From contig JAHILE010000016.1 of the NCBI GenBank assembly GCA_018897155.1, forward strand, positions 1 to 44,476: 44,476 nt of DNA. The letters are read 5' to 3'. Numbering within the stretch: position 1 is the stretch's first letter; each line of letters starts with the position of its first letter. Shown here in pieces: positions 1 to 6,450 of this stretch. Under the pieces are notes generated by a model. The model did no database searches. It had not been told where the DNA came from and saw only the letters and a program-made list of their open reading frames with translations. The position numbers and the translations under genes are program-made. This DNA comes from Nanoarchaeota archaeon. Its GTDB lineage: Archaea; EX4484-52; LFW-46.

Positions 1-1
1 A

Positions 2-79
2 GCTGAAACGCCAACTGAAGCGTTTATACGAAAAATGCGGCCTGAAGTCTGGTTTGAGTCCGCTAAAGATTGGTTTTGA
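2..79 (+). CDS. C-terminal end of a gene cut by the window edge (tentative)
   Basis: Frame 2 is open from the first base and ends at a TGA after 25 residues, finishing in an aromatic-rich stretch (VWFESAKDWF). A competing open frame (frame 3) also runs through this stretch, so the choice rests only on the protein-like look of the tail. No function can be assigned. Confidence 0.3.
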   Translation, partial: AETPTEAFIRKMRPEVWFESAKDWF

Positions 80-150
80 GGCGAAATTATGTGCGCGAAA
101 TATATATCAAAGAAGATGGAAATGATTACGGGATATCACAAGCGAAATCG

Positions 151-1080
151 TTATCTTCCAGAAAACAGGTTCTTTATCTTTTGGTAAATCGATTCATGGC
201 CGTCGGATTCTGCTATCTCTCTTCCTTTTCCAGGCCCATTAAAGCGGTTATCGCGCTCTTTTTTGGCTTCTTTTCTTTTGTTTTCAAGCCGGTCGGAATA
301 TAGTTTGTTGCTTTCCTTTAGCACTGCCTGCTTTTCAGCTCCTTCTTTTGTCGGCACATATTCGCGCTTTATTCCAGCAGCCTTTTCACACCCTTTAATG
401 TATTTGTCTGCAATTTCGGGTGAAACAAGGCCTCTTGAAACAGTATCTTCCATATTCGATTTTATTTTGAGCGCTTCTTCCGGCATTATATTATCGTAAG
501 GCTGTCTTTTGATTTTTTCCTTTGCTTCATATATTCTTTTTGCAGGGCCTTTTTCTATTACATCAATTCCATGTTCTTTGTTAGGTATTGGAAATTGCCT
601 ATTTTTCTCCTCTTTTTCAGCAAGTTTCGTTCTTGTGCCCACAACTACTTCTTCTATTTCGCGAAGCTCTTTTTGCGCTTGATTATACGCTTTTTCCGGA
701 TTTGTTTCGAACTGTTTCGATGATGCGTATTTTCTTGATTGCGGCGAAAGTATACCATACTCCTGTTTTTCCGTGCATTCGTCAAGGACATTTTTTTTGA
801 ACTCGCGCAAGATTTCTGTTGCATCAGAGCCGTATTTTTTATTGTCTAAGACCAGCTCTTTGAGTATGTCATAAACCCACTTCTCTTCGGTTTCGTTAAA
901 CTTTCTTGTCTTTTCCGTAAGAATCTTGTACATTTGTGGAGATTGGCGTTCGATTTCCTTTAAGAAAAGATGCTCGTAAACGATGTTTTCATCTTTTTTA
1001 CTTTCAGCGAGGCGCCCCATGCCGATAATGACAAGAAAAACAGCAAACATTCCTTCGAGAAAAAGAAACACTTCAAGCAT
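151..1080 (-). CDS. Hypothetical protein with N-terminal membrane anchor
   Basis: The 309-aa product begins with a hydrophobic segment at about residues 2-22 (LEVFLFLEGMFAVFLVIIGM). The rest is highly charged and almost certainly helical, rich in Glu, Lys and Arg, with likely coiled-coil stretches at about 130-160 and 260-290. This suggests a cytoplasmic helical domain tethered to the membrane. I recognise no catalytic motif or family. The gene stands alone, with the ATPase gene ending about 160 bp upstream on the same strand. Its reading frame is real (long, charged, no stops), but the function is unknown. Confidence 0.75.
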   Translation of the reverse strand: MLEVFLFLEGMFAVFLVIIGMGRLAESKKDENIVYEHLFLKEIERQSPQMYKILTEKTRKFNETEEKWVYDILKELVLDNKKYGSDATEILREFKKNVLDECTEKQEYGILSPQSRKYASSKQFETNPEKAYNQAQKELREIEEVVVGTRTKLAEKEEKNRQFPIPNKEHGIDVIEKGPAKRIYEAKEKIKRQPYDNIMPEEALKIKSNMEDTVSRGLVSPEIADKYIKGCEKAAGIKREYVPTKEGAEKQAVLKESNKLYSDRLENKRKEAKKERDNRFNGPGKGREIAESDGHESIYQKIKNLFSGR

Positions 1081-1239
1081 ACAGTTATTTGCTCTTTTGC
1101 GTTAATATAGATTTTCGGCAGAAATGCGCTATGGCGCGGAAAAATAAACCGTGCCTTCAAAAATGGCGCAAATTGTCGTTTTGGTAACTATTTGTTGAAG
1201 GCGGCGTATCATACGTCTTGCAAAGGCATATTTTGTGCG

Positions 1240-2523
1240 TTATTCAAGGAGCATCCATTTCCAAAGCGGAATGTATGTTATTCCGTGCTCTGTTTTTTCT
1301 GTGTCTTTTGTAATTATTGTCAATTTCTTGGTTTTTTTGAACAATTCTTTAAATTCAAACAAGCCGCTTATTTCACGTTCTGGGATTTCATCGGAATAAG
1401 AAACATTTATGGCTTCAATAGATTGGTTGCTGTATTTTATTATAAAATCTACTTCTTGTTTGCCTTTCCAGTAATAGGCATCCTGTTCCCTGCGCTTGAG
1501 CTCTATAAAAACAAGATTTTCTGCAAGCTTGCCTTCATCCTTTGAGAACTTGAAGCTGACGGCGTTCCGTAATCCATTATCAATGCAGTAGATCTTTGAC
1601 GGGTTTGTTTTTTGTTCTTTCATAGAATATGCAAAATGTTCGGCGCTAAAGAACAAAAAAGCTTCTTTGTAATAGGACATATAGTCACTTATGGATTCGT
1701 AAGATAGCCCGAGCACGGCTCGCAGGGTTCTCAGTGAAAGAACGCCGGTAAAATTCGTTATCAGATATAGAGCGAGGTCTTTTGTTTTTTGGCTGTTTAG
1801 GTTGTGCCGGTCTACAATATCTTTGTAAAGCAGGTCATCAAAATATTGGGCCAGGACTTTTGTTTTGAATTCTTTTTCTTTTAATGTTATGTCCGGAAAG
1901 CCGCCGTAATATAGATAGTCTCCAAATGCATTTATTACCATATGCTTTTCTTTTTCCAGAATCAGGCCCTTTTTTAGTGAATTTAGGTCTAGTGCAATGT
2001 TTTTGAAAGAAAGAAATTCCTGAAAACTGAGCGGAAAAACATCAAAGGTCAGATTTCTTCCAGTCAGTAATGTCGAATATTCCTTTTTAAGAAGATACGA
2101 ACAGGAACCGGATATTATGAATTTGCAGTCTGATTTTAGGTCATAATGCCTGCGTATCCACAATTCCCATTTTTCTTTTCGCTGTATCTCGTCAAGAAAA
2201 ACATATGCCTTTTTGCCAGGATTTATGCGTTCTTTATATGCTGAGTAAATCTCATCAAGAGAATCATTTGCTAATCTATTATCTTCAAGATTTATGAACA
2301 ATATCTGTTCTGGCGCAACGCCATTTTTCAGCAATGCGTCAATCATTTGGTACATAATAGTGCTCTTTCCTGACCTGCGCACACCGGTTATTATAGTAAC
2401 TTCTTTTATAGTTACTGATTTTATCAATAACTCATATGCTTCTCTTCTAATTCCCATTAATTCCTCCAGGACTTTTTTAGTCAGCCACCACGGGTTTGAA
2501 TCAATGAGTTTATTTACGTCCAT
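1240..2523 (-). CDS. AAA_14 / DUF4143-type ATPase
   Basis: This 427-aa protein has the layout of the archaeal and bacterial AAA_14 ATPases with a C-terminal DUF4143 region. The Walker A is GVRRSGKST (about residues 47-55), the Walker B is VFLDEIQ (about 108-114), and a sensor-like ISGSCSYLL lies near 145. The C-terminal half carries the winged-helix and nuclease-like DUF4143 part, with FIELKRRE and a VDFIIK strand. Family members are common and of poorly known role. I start at the ATG at 2523. An upstream in-frame TTG/ATG reading to 2598 would run through the promoter palindromes and TATA box, so it is unlikely. A TATA-like TTTATATA at about 2543-2550 puts transcription near the ATG, so the mRNA is probably leaderless. 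Two palindromes just upstream suggest specific control. Confidence 0.9.
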   Translation of the reverse strand: MDVNKLIDSNPWWLTKKVLEELMGIRREAYELLIKSVTIKEVTIITGVRRSGKSTIMYQMIDALLKNGVAPEQILFINLEDNRLANDSLDEIYSAYKERINPGKKAYVFLDEIQRKEKWELWIRRHYDLKSDCKFIISGSCSYLLKKEYSTLLTGRNLTFDVFPLSFQEFLSFKNIALDLNSLKKGLILEKEKHMVINAFGDYLYYGGFPDITLKEKEFKTKVLAQYFDDLLYKDIVDRHNLNSQKTKDLALYLITNFTGVLSLRTLRAVLGLSYESISDYMSYYKEAFLFFSAEHFAYSMKEQKTNPSKIYCIDNGLRNAVSFKFSKDEGKLAENLVFIELKRREQDAYYWKGKQEVDFIIKYSNQSIEAINVSYSDEIPEREISGLFEFKELFKKTKKLTIITKDTEKTEHGITYIPLWKWMLLE

Positions 2524-2553
2524 ACAGTATATTATAATAACAAATATATAAAT

Positions 2554-2604
2554 GTTACGGTATGCCGTAACAAAAACTACATAAATGTTACGGTTCATCG
2601 TAAC
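2554..2604 (-). promoter_or_regulatory. Tandem palindromic operator pair upstream of the ATPase
   Basis: GTTACGGTATGCCGTAAC (2554-2571) is a perfect 7-bp-arm palindrome with a 4-bp spacer. GTTACGGTTCATCGTAAC (2587-2604) matches it with one arm mismatch. Their starts are 33 bp apart, about three helical turns, which puts both on one DNA face. Each is preceded on the + strand by ATAAAT. The pair lies directly upstream of the TATA-like box of the ATPase gene, where a repressor or activator dimer would control TBP/TFB binding. The binding protein is not known. Confidence 0.65.
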
Positions 2605-3033
2605 TTCGGTGCATATCTAAAAAATAGATTTTATAGATGAATATGATTAAAATTGTATGAATTTATCGAGATTTTGCATTTTTTGGGCAGGTTATTGTTT
2701 CTTTTTGAAATGTTAAACTACACTACACCCCCATATTTTCTTTGTAGAACTGCTTGATATGTTTAATACGCAGGTAAACTTATGCGTAAAGTTTTTCTCC
2801 TCATTGAACACTCATGCAGCATTGCGGGGTGCGCCGTTAAACAAAATCATAACTCTCCGCAATTTCAGATTTTGGGGCTGAAAAAGCCTCTAAATAGATA
2901 CTGCAAAATATATATTTTACAGAAGAAATGTATTTAAATACTGCTCGACAATAAATAATATCTACTTATTAGTGGCATTATGTGGATTGCGCGTGTATGA
3001 ATTTGTTCGGTCTATTTTTGCAGTCCCGAAACT
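2605..3033. other. Intergenic region with promoter of the 305-aa protein
   Basis: No convincing gene is visible in these 429 bp. A TATA-like ATTTAAATA lies near 2932-2940 and would give a leader of about 65-70 nt before the start at 3034. Short inverted repeats occur: ATTGCGG/CCGCAAT around 2819-2865 with a loop of about 30 nt, and AAACTT/AAGTTT near 2775-2795. They could fold in RNA but are weak. No tRNA cloverleaf fits. Confidence 0.45.
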
Positions 3034-3951
3034 ATGGGTGACTCAATAGAAAAGGTCATCAAATTTTACCGTGAAAACGAACAAGCTGTAAAAGATTCTA
3101 ACCGAGCGAGAAAAGATATTTCTGAGATTTTATTCGGTTTATTGTCCGAAGACGATTCTTCAGAACTTAATGGATTAAAGCAAAAATATCAGTTTGACGC
3201 CGAAGAAATTGTAGGCGCTCTAAGTTCAGGATATTCTGAAAAAGATACCGGTTTTATAGACATTAACGAGGCAAAAAAGGACATTACACGTATGATGAAA
3301 ATCGGCAAGGCTGAAAAAGCAGTCCGGCTTTTGCACACCTATGAAGGCCAACTCAATTACCGAGAGCTTGTGGAAGCAGTTGTTGAAGGAAATTTCGTCG
3401 GAGGAGCAAGAATTCCACAAGAGTATGTGCCAAAGGATATAGTTGTTGAATATCGAAATATTGAACTCGAATATGCGGCAAAACGCATAGAATCTTCTGC
3501 GAACAGCATTGAGAATCCAATGGTTGACATAAACCGTGGCAAATTAAACGAATCCGGAATTGACGATGATTCCGTTTTCAGAGACTTAAAATCAAGAGCA
3601 ACTTCATGCGCCGCACTTGCATTGACAAGCGCGTCTAACATAACTGAGAAACTTGGCGAAGACGTGGCGCCAATCACAAGAAAAATGATGCAATTGGCGG
3701 CAGGTTTCAATAAACTCGGAAATACGCCTAATCTATGGACTTTGGACAAGTTTTACGCGGAACAAAAAGAGCAGAATCCGGAGTTAACGTCGGATGACTT
3801 TTTAATCAATTATTTTTCAAATACGGAATTAATGAAAATTACGGTTCCTGAACAATTTAAATTGTTTAAAGAGAATAGTGAGCTTTCAATACCAAACGTA
3901 CTGAGAGCCATTGCAAATGAATTAAGGGAAGGCTATCAGATACGGGTATAA
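3034..3951 (+). CDS. Hypothetical helical protein (305 aa)
   Basis: A soluble, acidic, mainly helical 305-aa protein with no signal peptide or membrane segment. I recognise no family. Residues about 75-105 contain a pattern (GKAEKAVRLLHTYEG) that resembles a motif found in the next gene downstream (GKVKTGMRLLNSYFSE). The two neighbours may therefore share a small helical-repeat unit. The gene is transcribed alone from a TATA-like box near 2936. It is followed by a short hairpin and then a separate promoter for the next gene. Confidence 0.8.
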   Translation: MGDSIEKVIKFYRENEQAVKDSNRARKDISEILFGLLSEDDSSELNGLKQKYQFDAEEIVGALSSGYSEKDTGFIDINEAKKDITRMMKIGKAEKAVRLLHTYEGQLNYRELVEAVVEGNFVGGARIPQEYVPKDIVVEYRNIELEYAAKRIESSANSIENPMVDINRGKLNESGIDDDSVFRDLKSRATSCAALALTSASNITEKLGEDVAPITRKMMQLAAGFNKLGNTPNLWTLDKFYAEQKEQNPELTSDDFLINYFSNTELMKITVPEQFKLFKENSELSIPNVLRAIANELREGYQIRV

Positions 3952-3966
3952 TCTTTTGAAATAGAG

Positions 3967-3988
3967 CCTAACGAGCAAATCGCTTAGG
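3967..3988 (+). terminator. Possible terminator hairpin
   Basis: CCTAACGA pairs with TCGCTTAGG (one bulge) around a GCAAA loop, 15 nt after the stop of the preceding gene. The short T-rich GTTTGT tail is weak for a terminator. Confidence 0.3.
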
Positions 3989-4090
3989 GTTTGTAAAAAC
4001 TCCGGTGTTTTGTGTTGTTTTTTTGGCAATAGAAACCTTTAAATATATGTATGACTCTATAGTGGTGTCATTAATTATGTGGTGTTTGAA

Positions 4091-5299
4091 ATGGAGCCTA
4101 AAATTGAGCAGAAAGAGGAAGGAATTAAGCAGAATGATGAATTCAAAAAATTTACTGGTTACGCCGGTTATGCCAATAAGAACCGCTATACTTCCGAGGA
4201 TCTCAAAAAATTCAACGAAGTGTCAGAGCAATTAATGGCTTATGAGCATAGCGGCATAAGCTGGAAAAATATGGAAGGGGCACCGATACTCACTCAAAAC
4301 AACGAGCAAAGCAAAACCGCTATTGGCAGCAAAAAGTTAAATAACTGGCAATATTTGCGCATGGACGGAACTGACAAGTACAACGAATCTGCAGAGCTTC
4401 AAGATAAAATAGAGCATATCCTGAGCGGTATAAGTCTGGATGCTAGCGCGAAGGAACCGACAACCAAACCAATAGATTACCGTGATTTAACTGCTCTGGA
4501 TGATTTTGACAGTGTCAATAATTGGGAATTTCCGCGGCTTACAGAAGGCGAGAATCCTCCTGAAAAAGGACGAACACCATCAGAGAGCTACCGAGGTCTT
4601 GCAATAGGTGGACATCACACAGAAAGCCTTGAGGATATTATTGGCGATCGCTGGTACAACAAAGAATTCGAGGCTGCTAAATATGGCGCAAAAATTAAAA
4701 ATCTTCTTGAAACCGGAGATTTTGCTTCACTTGCACGTACTTATTTGGAAAAAGAAAAAGCAACAAAAACGTCTCAAAAGGAAGATGTTTTTGAAAAAGC
4801 CTACGAATTGATTACTGGTGGCAAAGAAGGGCTGTTTTTATTGGAACGATATCTTTCGGAATATTTACAAGATTTCGAGCAAGAACGCGTTTCAGTAGCT
4901 AAAAAAACAAAATTCCGAAGAAAAAAATCCGCCACATACAATAGGGAAATTAATAAATGCCTGGAAACAAATTCTTTTGCTTCAGCCGCACGCACATATA
5001 TGGAAATGGAGATAGCAACCGGCGAAATCCAAGAAACCAAGGTTTATGAAACAGCATCTAAGCTGATTTGCGAAGGCAAGGTTAAAACCGGTATGCGTTT
5101 ATTGAACAGCTATTTTTCTGAGCGACAACACTATATTGAACACGGTGATATAACGCATAAAAAAAAGAAAACTGCATCGAAAAAGCACAAACCTGGTTCA
5201 AAACAAGCACCCTATGAATTCTGGTGGGATGATTTTGATAGACGGAATGAGTGGGTGGATTGGCGTAAGAATCTGCAAAGCGAATCTGAATCGCAATGA
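4091..5299 (+). CDS. Hypothetical protein with two helical repeats (402 aa)
   Basis: No known family is recognised. Two clear copies of a unit of about 66 residues sit at roughly residues 198-263 and 283-350. Shared landmarks are LETGDFASLARTYLEKE versus LETNSFASAARTYMEME, followed by FEKAYELITGGK versus YETASKLICEGK and a LLERYLSEY versus LLNSYFSER helix. This looks like a small alpha-solenoid, as in protein-interaction repeats. The N-terminal 190 residues are polar and low in structure; the C-terminus has a Lys-rich stretch and then a Trp-rich tail. The start could be this ATG or GTG codons at 4079/4082. A TATA-like TTTAAATATA at about 4038-4047 supports a promoter just upstream. Confidence 0.8.
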   Translation: MEPKIEQKEEGIKQNDEFKKFTGYAGYANKNRYTSEDLKKFNEVSEQLMAYEHSGISWKNMEGAPILTQNNEQSKTAIGSKKLNNWQYLRMDGTDKYNESAELQDKIEHILSGISLDASAKEPTTKPIDYRDLTALDDFDSVNNWEFPRLTEGENPPEKGRTPSESYRGLAIGGHHTESLEDIIGDRWYNKEFEAAKYGAKIKNLLETGDFASLARTYLEKEKATKTSQKEDVFEKAYELITGGKEGLFLLERYLSEYLQDFEQERVSVAKKTKFRRKKSATYNREINKCLETNSFASAARTYMEMEIATGEIQETKVYETASKLICEGKVKTGMRLLNSYFSERQHYIEHGDITHKKKKTASKKHKPGSKQAPYEFWWDDFDRRNEWVDWRKNLQSESESQ

Positions 5300-5372
5300 A
5301 CTCGCGGGAAGTTACAAATTCGCAAGACAAAAGCGTTGATTTTGATCGCCATTGTTAAACAAGAACTAGAAA

Positions 5373-5663
5373 TTACTGCTTCATTTTCACCAATTTCTCG
5401 GTAAAAGCATCCAAATCCTTAGCAATCGAGCTTCCGATTTCAGTAAGAACAACGAATTTTATCCGGCCCTTTTTCTCAAAGCTGATAAGCCCTGTCTTTT
5501 TGAGCGTAGAAAGAATTTTTACAGTATGTGCGTAAGTGCAGTCGGCGCATTTTGCAAGTGTCGATGCATAGCTTTTTTCGCCGCTGTTTTTCAGGCCGAC
5601 AATGATTTTCACAGGCTTTTCGTGCATGAAAAGATATGCTAGAACATTGTCTTTTTTCGGCAT
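5373..5663 (-). CDS. Winged-helix transcriptional regulator (MarR/ArsR-like fold)
   Basis: The 96-aa protein reads as a single winged helix-turn-helix domain. The recognition region is SYASTLAKCADCTYAHTVKILSTLKKTGLI (helix-turn-helix about 31-58), followed by a basic wing (FEKKGRIKFVVLTEIG). This pattern is typical of small archaeal DNA-binding regulators that read cell state or act as autorepressors. Two cysteines sit in the HTH (KCADC), so redox or metal sensing is possible but unproven. A GGAG ribosome-binding site lies about 9 nt before the ATG. TATA-like boxes at about 5694-5703 and 5722-5732 and the inverted repeat TTTCATT/AATGAAA (about 5743-5775) lie upstream. Confidence 0.8.
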   Translation of the reverse strand: MPKKDNVLAYLFMHEKPVKIIVGLKNSGEKSYASTLAKCADCTYAHTVKILSTLKKTGLISFEKKGRIKFVVLTEIGSSIAKDLDAFTEKLVKMKQ

Positions 5664-5810
5664 TAAAACATCTCCAATTTTTATTGTTCGCGCTGGTATA
5701 TATTGTTTAGTTGTTTGAGATTTATATATTCCATTATCTATATTTCATTGCAAATAAAGTATCTGTAATGAAACACATGAAAATAGATGGGGTTATTATT
5801 TTTCACAATT

Positions 5811-6128
5811 TCAGTGATTTCGTTTATGCGCCCGGTATGCATTATAATTATGCAAAACCGTCAAAACATAAATTCCTGTGAATATTGTCGTCAGATATGT
5901 TGCATAATCTTTCTGCTTCTCAAAAAGAAGCACAAGAACTGCAATAAGCACCGCTAAATCCAGTATTTTGAACGCAGCAAAATCTTTCTGTCCGTGTTTC
6001 AAAAGAAACCGCGCAACCGGATTTTCTTCAGCTCGTATGCCGTGTTTTCTGGTGATGTTTAGCGTCTGGTACAGGTCGACAATCCAAAGAATTGCGAGAA
6101 TCGCAAAAAGATACGTTATTGTCTGCAT
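5811..6128 (-). CDS. Small membrane protein, DUF5658-like
   Basis: The 105-aa protein has three predicted membrane helices, at about residues 3-22, 52-70 and 76-95. The pattern of an Asp and Thr in the first helix, followed by an EENPVARFLL turn, resembles the DUF5658 family of small membrane proteins with unknown role. It lies 11 bp downstream of the 46-aa membrane-protein gene on the same strand and is probably translated from the same mRNA. Family assignment is from memory of the pattern, so it is moderate at best. Confidence 0.7.
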   Translation of the reverse strand: MQTITYLFAILAILWIVDLYQTLNITRKHGIRAEENPVARFLLKHGQKDFAAFKILDLAVLIAVLVLLFEKQKDYATYLTTIFTGIYVLTVLHNYNAYRAHKRNH

Positions 6129-6139
6129 ACGAAGAGCGC

Positions 6140-6280
6140 CTATATAACCAGTTTAAGCTTTAGTGTTATGAAAAGCAAGAGCGCGACAACGCCCACAAGT
6201 AGAAGTATCTGCAGAATGTCTGCAAATTCTACCTTTTCATGCCCGAGAATCTCTTTTTTTATCGAGTTTAATTTTGACAT
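6140..6280 (-). CDS. 46-aa single-pass membrane protein
   Basis: This short ORF starts at an ATG (6280-6278) and ends in TAG. The product has a charged N-terminal 20 residues (MSKLNSIKKEILGHEKVEF) and then one strong membrane helix at about 22-42 (LLLVGVVALLLFITLKLKL). Such a charged head plus one helix is typical of genuine micro-membrane proteins such as Sec or complex subunits, but no family is recognised. It begins 22 nt after the 3' end of tRNA-Gln and ends 11 nt before the next membrane-protein gene. It may therefore be co-transcribed with both. A 13-bp palindrome (ATGTGA/TCACAT, 6279-6291) covers its start codon. Confidence 0.6.
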   Translation of the reverse strand: MSKLNSIKKEILGHEKVEFADILQILLLVGVVALLLFITLKLKLVI

Positions 6281-6302
6281 GTGAATCACATAACAATATG
6301 TA

Positions 6303-6395
6303 TAGCCCCACGAGGAATTTCATCGAAAAATTCGATTTTGAACCTCGGTCAGAGGATCCAGAGTCCCCTATGCTTGGCCACTACACCATGGGGCT
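6303..6395 (-). tRNA. tRNA-Gln (CUG) with an intron in the T-loop
   Basis: Read on the minus strand, the acceptor arms AGCCCCA and TGGGGCT pair over all 7 bp. The D-arm is GTGT/GCAT. The anticodon arm GGGGA/TCCTC carries the loop CTCTGGA, giving anticodon CUG. The T-stem CGAGG/CCTCG pairs fully. The gap between the T-stem arms is 27 nt instead of 7, because a 20-nt intron interrupts the T-loop. Removing it restores the canonical loop TTCAAAT and a 73-nt tRNA ending in discriminator A. CCA is not encoded. A TATA-like TTTATTAA at about 6421-6428 lies about 30 bp upstream. The overall sequence is very close to the standard tRNA-Gln consensus. Confidence 0.93.
6317..6336 (-). other. 20-nt tRNA intron with bulge-helix-bulge motif (position 59/60)
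   Basis: The precursor folds as a canonical hBHBh' element. The outer helix is the T-stem (CGAGG/CCTCG). The central 4-bp helix is TTCA/TGAA, flanked by 3-nt bulges AAA and ATT on opposite strands. The inner helix is TCGAA/TTCGA with a TTT loop. Cutting after the second base of each bulge leaves TTCAAA joined to T, a normal T-loop. This is the substrate form of the archaeal splicing endonuclease. The intron lies between tRNA positions 59 and 60, not at the usual 37/38. Confidence 0.88.
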
Positions 6396-6450
6396 GCATA
6401 GTGTATTTAAGCCGAAAAGATTAATAAATGCGTTTCTAATTCCCGCCACC

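Noticed and set aside
70-303. Plus-strand frame crossing the start of the window
   Set aside because: It runs mostly antisense to the membrane-anchored hypothetical gene and has no promoter or recognisable domain.
2605-3033. Possible small RNA or tRNA in the 429-bp gap
   Set aside because: Only weak 6-7 bp inverted repeats are seen; no cloverleaf, C/D box pair or conserved motif.
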